NCBI GenBank assembly: GCA_038363925.1
Contig: JAQQWL010000006.1
Span: 1,902,501 to 1,966,500 of the forward strand
Direction of reading: 5' to 3'
From: Apiospora phragmitis
Taxonomy: Eukaryota > Ascomycota > Sordariomycetes > Amphisphaeriales > Apiosporaceae
Length of the DNA stretch: 64,000 bases
The notes under the pieces were generated by a model. That model had not been told where the DNA came from, searched no databases, and worked only from the letters and a program-made list of their open reading frames with translations. Below, piece after piece: positions 38,529-49,197 of the stretch. Each line of letters begins with the position of its first letter. The first letter of the stretch is position 1. Position numbers and translations under genes: made by a program.

Positions 38529-38849
38529 TAAAACGTAATTTTAAACTATTTACTATAAAGCTATTACCTCTTTAGCTTTTTAAAATACCGTGCTCGTTTA
38601 TATTATATTTAGTTTTTAAGTTTAATAGCTTAAATTTAAAATATATTTAATTTAATTAGAAATTAAAACTTAATTACTTTAATACCTTATTAATACATTA
38701 AGAATAGATACGACGTTACCTCTTTATTTTTAAAGCTAAGTGGCGTTAAAGGAAAGCTTTTATTTAATTTTTACTAAGTGATTAATAGTCTCTTTAAAAG
38801 GTTAAAACCCGTTAAGTTAATTCTTTAATTTATATATACATCGATGTTA

Positions 38850-40769
38850 AGCTAGCTAACAGTGCTACGGTCACTTTATATAACGGCGACCTTAAAAACT
38901 AATAATAATACTACATAATAATAATACGAATAATTTAATTAAAAATTAATATAAAATCTTAAAAACATCGTTTTAATCTCGAAACACTTTTATAACACTT
39001 TTAATCTTAAATTTAAAGTTAGATTTAATTACAACGGCTTTCGAAGCTAACGATAAAAGAGTAACAGCCTAGGGTTTTAATATAACGCTATTTATTTCTC
39101 TTTTAATTACCATAGCATCTCGTATACGCGTAAACTTTTAGTTAGCGTTAAGCATTACTCTTTCTTTTTTTTACCTCTTTCTTTCTCTAGATTACTTTTT
39201 AAAAGTAACTTCTCGTACTTTAATTAACCGATCTAATTATTTAAAGTATTTAAACTTTTTTAGAGCTTCCGGAATAAAACCCGGCGCGTTACGCCATTAA
39301 AAATAGCATTATTATTATTAAGCGTATCCGCTAACTCTTTAATCTAGCGGTTAGTTGTAAGTATTAATAACGCTATAAAGGATAATTATTTATTAAAAAC
39401 GTTAAGAGGAGGCTTAAATAGTCCTGCCTCTACCTAGTCTTTTATCCTCCGATTCCGGCTATTAAGGGGCTTATTAATATCGCGAAGGAATATACTAGTT
39501 ACGGCCTAGCTACTAATTATTATATACGGCCGAAAAGTAAACCTTTTAGCTAGCTCGTAACACCGGAGAAAGTCCCTCTTACTTATATTTATATTATTAA
39601 ACCCTATATAGTATAAAGTTACCTTACGGTAGTAAGTATCCTTTAATATATTAAAAAAACTAAGATTTAAGGGTTATAATAAATATAACGAGTATGCCGG
39701 AAAAAAGAAAAGCTATATTTTATACTTTAAATACGTTATAATAAAGTCCTCGCTTACGTGGCTAACGTAGCCATCTAGGATAATAAGCCGCCACTAGTCC
39801 TCGTTTTTAAGCTTTATATAAAGGATAAAGACCTCATTTAGTTATACTAAGGCCAGCTCTTTATTAGTCCAGCCTTTAAGGGATACCGCAAAGACTTAAT
39901 CCTTTATAGCATCCGTTAACGAGTCCTCCTCCTCTAGAAACTATTACTACTAGACCTATTAACCTTTAAATATAATAAAAGGAGGCAAGGCTCGGCTTAA
40001 AGCGTTATTATATTTAACCGTAAAAGCTTATTTTTAATTAAAGGAGTCTATAACTAGTATTCTCTTTATTTTAACAGGTTTAATAATTATTATATTCGTT
40101 TTATAGCCGAGCTAATTACCGATCTCGTCGACGTTAAACCGAAACTCTAAAGGGATCGATTTTAAAATAGGATTATTAAACCGCTCGAAAAACTCGAATT
40201 TTTTTTTTTACGAAAGTTACGTTAAGCCTTAAAAAATCTATCCTCTTAGAAAAAATAATACCGATAAATAAATAGCGAGTAATAAATCCTTTAACCTAGT
40301 ATTTATCGAGTATTATATTAATCTCGTTAATTTAAAAGATTTATTAAATAAATATCCGGAAAATAACGTACGCCGGTGAGCAGCTTAAATTATATTACGT
40401 AAAGCACTAAGTCACGATCTAAAACTCTTCCGCTATTATTAAGGCTTAGAAGGACTTATTCCGTTATTTTATAGTCTTACGGCCGTAAATTCGAGCCCTT
40501 AGAATTATTCCAGGGATATTATGCTTCTCGGCGGCTTATTTTATTAACGAGCTATTTATAATATCTTAAATCGCGCGTTATAATGCTAACTCGTTAAGTT
40601 TACGGCCTATCGAAAAGAGGAAAAGAAAAAGAAGAAGATAATATTATTTAATTAACTATAAATTAAAAGCTGACTAGTTTATATACTGATTTATATATAG
40701 TGCTATCGAGGGCTATCTAAATTTAAAGGTCGCCGTTATATAAAGTGACCGTAGCACCGTTAGCTAGCT
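38850..40769 (-). mobile_element. Fot1-like element nested in the outer Fot1-type element
   Basis: 1,920 bp with 44-bp inverted repeats starting AGCTAGCTAACAGTGCTACG (left, 38,850) and its complement with one G/A difference at 40,769; TA on both sides (38,848-38,849; 40,770-40,771). Fot1 is 1.93 kb with 44-bp inverted repeats and TA targets, so the fit is close. It is RIP-degraded. Confidence 0.85.
39050..40640 (-). pseudogene. Fot1/pogo transposase remnant
   Basis: Minus-strand translation shows the DDE-type pogo transposase blocks: FNVDEIGN (first catalytic Asp region, about 40,114-40,140), ALPPFIIFKG, GWTNKELALVYLNEVF, and WRLIILDGYVSHVSEDF (second catalytic Asp, 39,747-39,793), followed by a Lys/Arg-rich coiled C-terminus. 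Several TAA/TAG codons interrupt. Functionally dead. Confidence 0.85.
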
Positions 40770-41135
40770 TATATTAAAAGCTTCTTAAATTAAAATCTAG
40801 TTTATTAGATACTTTTTTTAAACTAGAAAAAGCTTTTAATAAGTAGATTTTAATTCCCGACGTGATTATTAGCCGTGAAGTCGATTAATAAAGGTAGATC
40901 GTAAGATGCCTTAATAAAGGGTAGCCTTATAAATAGATATACCGTTTACTACATTTTAGATGGCGGAAAATAAGTCGTCTTTAATATAAGAACGTGCTAT
41001 TAATAAATAAGTATATATTTAAAAGAATGAAGTTATTCGAATTAAAATTCGGTAAATAATCTTTTTTTGAATCCAAGTAGCGGTGAATCATGGTGGAGGT
41101 CGACAGGGGGGTCAATTATGGGGTGACGTACGTTA

Positions 41136-41393
41136 GAAAGAGATCTATTAGACACGGGTCGGTTGGAAAGCGGCAGAACCTAGTGCACTAGTCATTTGGT
41201 GACCAGGAAGAGGTTGTTCCAAAGGATTTTAGGTCTTCTCGCAGTATATTACTAATAACATAATTGATCTTAACTCTTAATGAGTATCTGACCGGGAAAT
41301 TCTAACCTCATACAAGTTATTTCTATAAGCTCCGTGGGCCACTCTGATTTCGGAAATGTTTTCCAGAACAGTTTGCTAGACTATAATGAAGAA
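41136..41393. other. short flank between transposon and dehydratase gene
   Basis: About 260 bp of unremarkable sequence following the TA at the right transposon end. No gene. Confidence 0.5.
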
Positions 41394-42655
41394 CTAACAT
41401 TCCATCGGCTTCGACTCGCGCGGCTGATCAAAGAAAGCGGGCAGTGCCGCGGACTCGGCGTCCCTCCTGCTCTCGAACGCAGCATTGTGATCGTACGCCA
41501 GAAACCCGGTCCCTTCGTAGCAGCCCACGTACTCGGCGTCCATCTCGTCGCTCTTCAGGACGCCCAGGTCGACCCAGAGCAGCAGTTCCCCGCCGTGCAT
41601 CGCGCCGCCGGGCCCGTAGGCGGCGAGGAAGTCCCGGCGCAGCTGGATGTGGACCTTGCCATACCGCCCAATGTGCTCCATGTAAGACAGGTCGAGCCAG
41701 AAGAGGAGTTGCGCCTGGCGGATGTAGTCTAGGCCGGGGAAGAGGGAGGAGGACCAAGAAGACACGTCAAAACCGCCATTGGCTGTAACGGTACCTTCAC
41801 TATCACCATGGCCGTTGTTGGTTGTCGGAGTCCCGGTGTTGCCATTGGTTGTCTCCGGTATCAAGGCAGTAGTGATACCCGCATCGCCATTGGACGATGC
41901 CCCAAGCCGTTTCCCGCCGGCAAACGCGTGGCAGGCTCGGCCCGAAGCCAGGCCCTTGGCGGCACCGGCAGTCATGACGTTGGTGACCCACTGCTTGGTC
42001 AAACCGTCGAAGTTCTCATCCCAATAGGCACGCTCGGGAGTGGGCATGGCCCCGTAGTCCTGGCCCTCGACCACAAAGCAGATGTTGTCGGGGAACTTGG
42101 TGATCCGGGTCCGGCCAGTGCGGATTTCATTCGATAGGGGCTTGGGCTCGGGGACAGCAGAGAGTGGAGAAGAGAAGTTGTCATCGGGACTATCCTGGGT
42201 CACTATAGTATTTTATTCGACTTGGTGAGTATCAGTGGCTTGGAGCCGTGGGGGCGGGGCTGTAGGGGAACGTGGGAACATACTGCGCGATCTATAGGCT
42301 CCCCAATAGCCCGTCTTCTCCGTCAGAGTGGTAAGCTCTCCGCAATGGCCGAACCCGTGGGGACTCTTCCCGTTGGATTCGTACATGGCCCTGGTGGCCG
42401 GCAGGCAAACGAGACGAAGCCGGGGCACTCCCACCAGGCCTTGAAGTCCTGCGGGGACTTCCAGTGGCCCACCCAAACCTTGGAAGGGAGGTCGGTCTGC
42501 TCGAGCTCTTCTACATAGACAGCCCCATCTTTGACGAGCCTGTCAAACGCCTCGATGAGGGCCAGTCTGGACTCGTCGGGCGAGGGTCTGTGATACTGAC
42601 ATCCAAACAGAGAGGCGGTGAAATGGTGAGCGGTTGGAAACCGTGTACGAAACAT
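41394..42655 (-). CDS. haem-containing aldoxime dehydratase, one frameshift in exon 1
   Basis: Family reaction: dehydration of aldoximes to nitriles with haem b. Exon 1 42655-42284 and exon 2 42202-41394, intron 81 nt (GTATGT...ACTATAG), phase consistent. Seen: LFGCQYHRPSPDES, KVWVGHWKSPQDFKAWWECPGF, then PATRAMYESNGKSPHGFGHC, GYWGAYRSR, RTRITKFPDNICFVVEGQ, ERAYWDENFDG, LSYMEHIGRYGKVHIQLRRD with the candidate haem-ligand His, GGAMHGGELLLWVDLGVLKS and EYVGCYEGTGFLAYD. One missing C near 42,402-42,405 shifts the frame between the GF and PATR parts, which is otherwise coherent. The start is unclear: the ATG at 42655 gives a short N-terminus, about 20 residues missing versus relatives. Next to the transposon complex. 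Could act with a P450, which makes aldoximes in some pathways. Confidence 0.75.
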
Positions 42656-44326
42656 ACTGAAAGACGGGAAGATAAAATATGGAATCTTGAACAAGATAAA
42701 GCAAAACGATAAATCGATCGTGTCTTACGTCTCGTTTTTGATGAAGGGTTTCTACCTGAGATATTCCGTGATATTTACCTTCGAATGTAGGGTCAACCCA
42801 TTAAGGGAGTTCTGAGGTTTTGCCCCTCCTGTTCTTCCGGGGGCATTGTAACGGCACATAAATAGATTACGAAACCACTTAAGCCTATCCAATGTGCAGG
42901 GACTTGGGTTGGTATGATGCTGGAAAGATAATGAAGTCTGCCAGTCAAAAATGGATGATGTGCTGAGCCATCACAATCAATTCGCCCTGCTTACCTGGAG
43001 GGGTCGTAACGCCTCGTGGTACATCCTGATCACGTAGTCTTACCTGGCAAAGATTGTCGTAATACTTGTGCGGGGGTGACTTCAAGTCGCATACGGAGCA
43101 AGCAGACGTGGAGGGGCCCTGCATACATATACCAGGCAGGGCGGGTGGTGCGAACAGGTGGCACCTCTGGCAAGTAGATCTACTCTCCAACCCCCTCATG
43201 GGCGGCACAGCATAGCGGGGCCAGTGCAGATAGGAAATATCAAAGGTGTGTAGTACAGGCCAGCCTGCTCGGCAGTAAGTGGAAAGTCGTATTTAAACAT
43301 ACATCGACCTTCAAAGTCGAAGTGGCAAACAATGTATGTATTAGCTACATGGAGAGATATACTTAGAAGTAATACTCCGGTATTCACGGGCTAGTCCCAT
43401 GGCCAAGAACTGGAATATCCGGGTATTGGCACCATCCTAGACCCGCTCATCACTCATAGGAAACCGCCCGGATTGGAGGTGTGCAACCCCAAACTCGATT
43501 TGCGATTTCTTCCCTCTTCACTTCGAAAACCAGATAACCCGAGCGGGTGTCCGATGGCCCCTCTGCCGGACACCTGTGAGGTGGTGCGGAGCTACATTAC
43601 TTTTCGACTTTACTTGAAGGTCGCAAGGGGCTGATACAACCTCTTACAATCTATATATATCACGTGAGCTACAGAGGTCCTGGTCGATAACAGGGGGAAT
43701 GGCGGGGTGGAAATGATTTTTGAAGGCGACCTCCGTATACGAGCCACATACATGAACTGCATACTACGAACTATCCGAAGCACCGAGCTACATGAGCGAC
43801 GCAACTTTACAGATGACCGGCGGTTGGGGGAGGGGGCACCCATCAGGTTGACCCTTTCCGCCCGCCTTGATCCTTCGTGGCGGTATTGTCGGTCCCTGCC
43901 AATTCTTAGCGGTGGTTCTCCTGTTTACTGGTGGCAGAAGAACCGATTGCTACAATTTGGGACTCACATGAGTCAGAACTCATATGATTTTGAGCCGCAA
44001 ACTTTCAACTCCATGCCAGAGTTAAACTAACCCAGATCAGCACGATGCTTCGGTGTGTCATGATAGCGTCCGTAAACCACCAAAAGCTTGATTGTGGCGT
44101 TGCTAGCGCTCGTCTTTCAAACGGTGGTCTGCTGTACGCTCGCACTCCCGGGAAACTTTATCTTTAATTCGACCTCGCGACGGAGCAAACAGTGCCTTCA
44201 TACAGTGGACGCGAGGGCCAAACCCCTCGTCCAGGCCAAATGGGGGATAGCATGTCACCCCGTAATCCAACGCAAGGCTGGCCTCTGATAGCCGAGCGCT
44301 CACCAGCCAGCATCGACGCCAGCGAT
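42656..44326. other. 1.7 kb without a supported gene
   Basis: Only short frames on both strands. It includes the dehydratase 5' region. A short TATATATATCACGTGAGC stretch at about 43,653-43,670 resembles a bHLH E-box (CACGTG) context but is isolated. Confidence 0.4.
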
Positions 44327-45878
44327 ATGTCGACCCTTCATACTGCGATAGTAGAAATGTGGGTAGAGTATGGCATCGGGATATCAGTGCTCCTCATTCG
44401 CGTCTTCAGCCACTGCAGGATTGTCGTGGGCTGGAAGTGGCAACTCGATGACTAAGTACTTAGCTGTCTTGGCCATTGCCCTTTTCACGGTGTGTTGGGA
44501 TATTACCCAAACCGCTCACCACAAGCTAACGCGTGCCATGCATATTTAGGGGCAACCATGTGCCAGCTCATGAGTAAGCCTCACTCCGGGGGGTCCTCGC
44601 CAAAATACCCACCCTCTTGAACCCAAGGCTGACTGTGCTACTGTTGCAACAGGTGAGCTCGGCACGGTAACAGGGGTCACAGAAGAGATGGCCCTGCGAA
44701 TGACACATAAATCACGAGACGATTCCAAATCCGGGGCCAAGTGGCTGTTCGCCGCCTGGTATGTTTACGTCAGTCTGATATGGAGTCTGAAGGGCACCAT
44801 GCTTGCTCTCTTCGGCCGACACGTACGTCCCAGAATGACACACCCGTGGCATCCATATGTGATCACTCACCTCGGCGCTGACTGGTTTGGAACAGCAAAA
44901 CATCCCCCGAAGAGAGATTGGTGAGATGGGTCTCCATCATTTGCATCGCGGCTTACCTGGTTACAATCGCGGTGATCACGAGTCACTGCAGACCCATCCA
45001 CAAGCTATGGCAGCTATATCCGTACGCAGGAGGTAAAAGGCGTGCATGGCCAGTACGAAGGCATGTAAAACTAACGAGCCGACAGAACACTGCACCCAAA
45101 ACAAATCCAAGTACTACGCCTTGATCACAACGAACGTCCTGTACGTATGGTCAGTGTCGCGAAAATGGGAACTGATGAGTAACTGACTGCCTAGCAGGAC
45201 GGACCTCCTGATCATTTACATACCCCTTCCCGTACTCTGGAGACTTCAGACGACCTTGGCGCGGTGAGCCATATCCCTATTCATGTCACCAGATATTATT
45301 TCACCTAACATCAGTGATGTAGTAAGCTGACCTTCCGCGTCCTGTTTTGCGCCGGTGGATTTATCCTTATCTGCACGATACTCCGATGTGTATTTACTCT
45401 GCCTACAACAGCCGACCAGGCTCGATTTGGGCCTCAACTGGTCCGTCCGCGAAACCGCGAGTCGTTGTCCTCAAGACCCCTTATTTGTTATCAGGCTTCG
45501 GCTCGGATTGCTGACAGGATACTGGAATACGTGTATACAAACAAGTCGTCGCCATCCTAGCCACCAACGCCCCTTCTATCAAACCCTTGAGCAACCACTA
45601 TTGCGGCGGCCGCAGAAAGTCGTGGAACTTGAGGAGCTGTTTCACGGATCTGGTGACGATCGGCGGCTCCGGGGGGTCGCACAAGCTCTCGTATCTATCG
45701 CACCACCAGAGACTGGGTACCAATACCTCCTTCGCCGCCAATGAGCAGCACACCATAGAAACCCGGACCCAGCCGTGGATGCCCGCCAATGACCAAGTGT
45801 TGGATGAAGGATGGCATGGGCGGCGGTGACAACACGATCCACGTCACTCGCAGTTTTGAGGTTGAGCATTTGAAATGA
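44327..45878 (+). pseudogene. fungal rhodopsin-type integral membrane protein, decayed
   Basis: Plus-strand fragments in order: MSTLHTAIVEMWVEYGIGIS and LLIRVFSHCRI, YLAVLAIALF in a second frame, GELGTVTGVTEEMALRMTHK and WLFAAWYVYVSLIWSLKG, SIICIAAYLVTIAVITSHC, then HCTQNKSKYYALITTNVL, TDLLIIYIPLPVLWRLQ, KLTFRVLFCAGGFILIC, NWSVRET and ATNAPSIKPL. This is the seven-helix order of the fungal 'integral membrane protein' family (rhodopsin-like, PF20684). Several junctions look like introns (GTACGT, GTGTGT donors). Lesions include a 4-nt insertion near 44,452 and frameshifts after 45,400. The final tail ends TRSFEVEHLK at 45,878. Signal-sensing role is assumed for the family. Probably non-functional. 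Confidence 0.6.
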
Positions 45879-46289
45879 GTCGCACCATGAGTGAGTGGGT
45901 GTATGATACTAAAAAGGAGGAGGGACGTATGAAAAAAGAAACCTCTGTCGCGGAAAATTAGACCCCAGGCCACAGGGATCAGTAATGGGAGCGTGTAATG
46001 CTAGCAAATACACCACAGCAGACATCAGAGATCGCGAACTGCGAGATGCTGGAAAGATAAACTAAGCCAATCCGTGAATCTCTCCAATTGGCTTCGGTTC
46101 TATTGCATAAAATGGACACTGATGAGCACAACGCAAGTACACGGGGTAGGTCGCATGTAGTCCAATATTGAAAGATAACGGGTGTATTCAGATACTAACA
46201 TACACATAAACATACATATACACATGCAAAGGCGGCTGCATTTTGGCCCGCCTAGCTCCCATACACATACCACCATAGCGAAGTTTCAT
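45879..46289. other. intergenic, no gene seen
   Basis: About 410 bp between convergent genes. No coding signal. Confidence 0.5.
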
Positions 46290-47096
46290 CTATAGCCAAC
46301 GCTTTGCTTCAGCTTTAGGCTTCACCCCAGCATCAGCTCCAGCACCTGCGCCAGCCGCGGGTCCAGCACCGGCACCACCAGCTCCCGCTCCAGTGCCCTT
46401 GCCTTTACCCTTGCCGGTAGGTGCTTCAACTCCGGCACCGGCCTCAGCCCCAGCCCCAGCACCGGTTCCCTTTCCCTTGCCTTTACCAGCGGGAGCTTCG
46501 CCTTTAGCTCCGGCCGCAGTGCCGGCGCCAGTCCCTTTACCCTTACCGTCGGGGGCGGGGGCGGCAGCAGCGTCAGGAGGAGGAGGAGCCTCACCACCGA
46601 CTCCTGCACCGGCACTGCCAGTGCCCTTGCCTTTACCCTTGCCCTCAGGAGCTTCACCTCCAGCTCCGGCACCAGCGCCGGCCCCAGCTCCAGTACCCTT
46701 GCCAGCAGGAGCTTCACCTAAAGCTCCGGCTCCAGCTCCAGTGCCTTTTCCCTTGCCCTTCCCTTCGGGTGCCTCGCCTCCAGCGCCCGCGCCGCCTTCT
46801 TGGGGTGGTGGTGGTGTTGGCGGCGGTGCGGCGGCCCCGCCTCCAGTGCTTCCTTCTTGGCGCTTGGTCGCCTTGCTGTTCCGGCGGGCTTCGAGCTCTC
46901 TCAGTCCGTCGCGTGCCCAGGAGTTGGCGGCGAAGAGGTGCCCGGCGTCCCGCCCTTCAATAGGAATGTCGTAAAGAACCTCAGTCTCGCGCAGATCGAG
47001 ACCTTGGACCGGGTCGGGATCGGGCATGGGCATGGGCATGGCGTTGGCCGCCATGATGAAAGTCAAGGCTACGGCGGAGAGATCTTGGAAATGCAT
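46290..47096 (-). CDS. secreted Gly/Lys/Ala-rich repeat protein
   Basis: Intact single-exon frame of 268 residues. The first 20 form a signal peptide (MHFQDLSAVALTFIMAANA), then a Met/Pro/Asp-rich stretch and a conserved-looking segment with RETEVLYDIPIEG. A dibasic KR near residue 79 (SKATKR) could be a Kex2 site. From about residue 90 to the end, six blocks centred on GKGKGKGTG or shortened forms alternate with GAGAGA and EAP(E/A/T)G units, ending AEAKRWL. This resembles Kex2-processed repeat precursors or a Gly-rich cell-wall protein. No known domain. The reverse strand is also open because of base composition, so it is not independent evidence. Function unknown. Confidence 0.7.
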   Translation of the reverse strand: MHFQDLSAVALTFIMAANAMPMPMPDPDPVQGLDLRETEVLYDIPIEGRDAGHLFAANSWARDGLRELEARRNSKATKRQEGSTGGGAAAPPPTPPPPQEGGAGAGGEAPEGKGKGKGTGAGAGALGEAPAGKGTGAGAGAGAGAGGEAPEGKGKGKGTGSAGAGVGGEAPPPPDAAAAPAPDGKGKGTGAGTAAGAKGEAPAGKGKGKGTGAGAGAEAGAGVEAPTGKGKGKGTGAGAGGAGAGPAAGAGAGADAGVKPKAEAKRWL

Positions 47097-48579
47097 GGTG
47101 GGCGATTTGGAGGGTAGAGATTGACGAAGTGAGAAAAACAGGAAGAGGGAAAAAGAAAGAAGATTGGTCTATATCAAATAGTGTGAAAGACACGAACCCG
47201 CGTTTGTAGCGAGAATGTATGAGAGAATGAAAACGTGGCGGTCTTGGGATAAGAAGCCTCGTTAGTCTTGAAAGCTGTGTTTGTGTGGGATGAGATGAAC
47301 TTCAACGGCTAAGAAGGAGGCAGCTTCTTGTCTTTATACTTGGCAACATCTAGCAGACTTTCGAAGTGATTATCCGATGTCGAAACTGTTCGCTTGGAGA
47401 CCCTTGGCATAGGTTTTGCTAAGTGATGTCATTATGGGATCCTATGACCATTAGCTGCTGTGGAAATGCATTTACCCATACTAAATACTCTCTTCTTCCC
47501 AGGGAATGCTTATGAAATGACTAGCTGCGAACACATGATCCTTGCGACTCGGAGCATTATCAATGACATCTAAATAGAGCCTGTTTCGTGTTTATGATAC
47601 GCCAAGCCTCACTACCCACAACAACATAGGGCTGGACAACAACCGGTTGTCCCAATCGGGCTGTCTCCCATGACGCAAGAACTGATATGTTCTTGGCGGA
47701 CCTGGCTATGGCTGTACGCTCATGCGGGGCCTTGGACCGTAAACCTCTGTTTTTTACCCCTGACCTCCCCCAGAAATTATAAGTGGGTTGTTTCGGAACA
47801 AGCAGCCATACCCCTGGCTCGTGGGCGCCAACGGACAGGCGTATAATACATTGTCCTTGGCTTTCCTCGTGTGGTGTTCTAGATTATTCTCATGGTATGA
47901 TGCCAAGTCATATATATGTGTGCTCTCCGAGATGCAACGACCTGGAGCAAAACACCTGAAAAGCTGTGAACCCCCCTTGACTCGTGTGCTTGGCTCCAAC
48001 ACTCACAACTTGACACTGCGTAAATCCGCCGGGTAGCCATGATACACCATGATGGTAATACTCCGAGATGATGATATAGCCTTCGAGCACCACGTGAGTT
48101 GGAATATTGGTCATATTTGTACATGCTATCAGCTTGGTCTATTTGCCGTGTAACTGATTAGCTTCACTTTCCTAAGCCTGTAGCGTGCTACATAACAGTA
48201 GCTGATATATATAGGCGTGTAAGATCTTACGTGTTCGAATAGGAGACGTTGAGGCCAAGGGGTGCGATTATTTATTCAAAGGGATTAGGCTATATATTGG
48301 CATCGCTTCGTTGATTTGGATCCCCTGCCCTACCCAGCACTGTACGTGATCTGGTAAATAGAGGAACACGATGGCGAGACCATCGGCCCGTATTGCACAT
48401 TGGCCCAGTCCCTATTTGATAGCCTAGCTGCATCCCTAGAATCCGAATCGTGCCTTTGGAGACTTCCATGCGATTACAGGCAAGTGCCACCTCCCGAGGA
48501 GTTGATGATACTAATAAGATTGAGTCAGTCAGTTTTCTGTACTCATGGAACATCGCAGAAACCTCCCCGCCGAACTCAC
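47097..48579. other. about 1.5 kb without a supported gene
   Basis: Upstream region of the repeat protein gene and nearby non-coding DNA; several short frames at 47,754-48,124 have no recognisable content. Confidence 0.4.
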
Positions 48580-48827
48580 CAGTTGGCACCCGACTCGTCG
48601 CTGCACACAAATACGCCGCCGTCTTCGTCCTGCTGGCAGTTGAGGCCTTCGGCCACTTTTTCGGCCACCCGCTCGGCCTATTTGGAGTTGGAGCCGCCAT
48701 CGTTGTCGTTGTTGCCACCGTCAGCCCCGGCCTCGGCGACGTCACCCTCATCGCCGTTGCCACAAGGCTTGGGTATAGCCATGACGGTGCCAAGGAAGGC
48801 GAAGAGGAGGAATGACTTGATCTGCAT
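48580..48827 (-). pseudogene. small secreted protein exon with an in-frame stop
   Basis: From the ATG at 48827 the product has a signal peptide (MQIKSFLLFAFLGTVMA) and a Gly/Asp-rich acidic stretch, then TAG at 48,678. Reading on in the same frame gives AERVAEKVAEGLNC, then a Cys-containing segment with VFVCSDESGANW before a GTGAGT donor at 48,579. The TAG is one step from CAG. Small, cysteine-containing, secreted proteins of this kind are often effector-like. Downstream exon not resolved. Confidence 0.45.
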
Positions 48828-49197
48828 GGTGAGAAAGGAGGGAGGTAGTAGTGATTTGAGTGTAAGTAATATAAAGTAATAAGATTTAGTGGACCGGACA
48901 ATAAAGATGAATAAATGTGAAGTATAATGATTATGTATCAAACTGATTGTGTCTGTCTATTCAGAATAATTTAGATATAGTGGACAGTCGGGTACCCTTT
49001 ATATATGCAACAGCCTGTAGGGGATGGGTATCGCTTCCAGTGGGGAGCGGTCTCCACGAGGTCGCAACTACCAATGTTTCGTTTGGAAGAGATGCTGACA
49101 GGGGGTCCCAGGCCAAGCCAGGGGCACAACATGGCAGATGAAGTCCAAATGTTTACTTTTTCTTATTCTTCCAAACGTTGTATAATATCTTGATTGC
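48828..49197. other. junction between ordinary DNA and the plasmid-like segment
   Basis: GC drops sharply at about 49,180-49,200. No gene, and no inverted repeat was found at the border. Confidence 0.4.

Larger units (their letters stand above)
29651..41135 (-). mobile_element. Fot1/pogo-type DNA transposon, with three elements nested inside
   Basis: Inverted ends ACGTACGTCACCCCATAATT at 29,651 and its reverse complement at 41,135, each flanked by TA (29,649-29,650; 41,136-41,137), the Tc1/mariner-pogo target. Near the right end the minus strand still shows an N-terminal helix-turn-helix of a pogo transposase: NGISIYKATLY, RSTFINRLHG, SRRELKS (about 40,820-41,000). The rest is cut by a Copia element (31,560-38,528), a Fot1-like element (38,850-40,769) and a 550-bp insertion (30,738-31,287). 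Removing these leaves about 2,039 bp, the usual Fot1 size. The interior is AT-rich and full of stop codons, as in RIP. No functional gene. Confidence 0.8.

Noticed and set aside
46393..46974. Long plus-strand frame rich in Pro/Ala opposite the repeat protein
   Set aside because: It is the antisense of a GC-biased repeat and has no independent support; the minus frame has a signal peptide.
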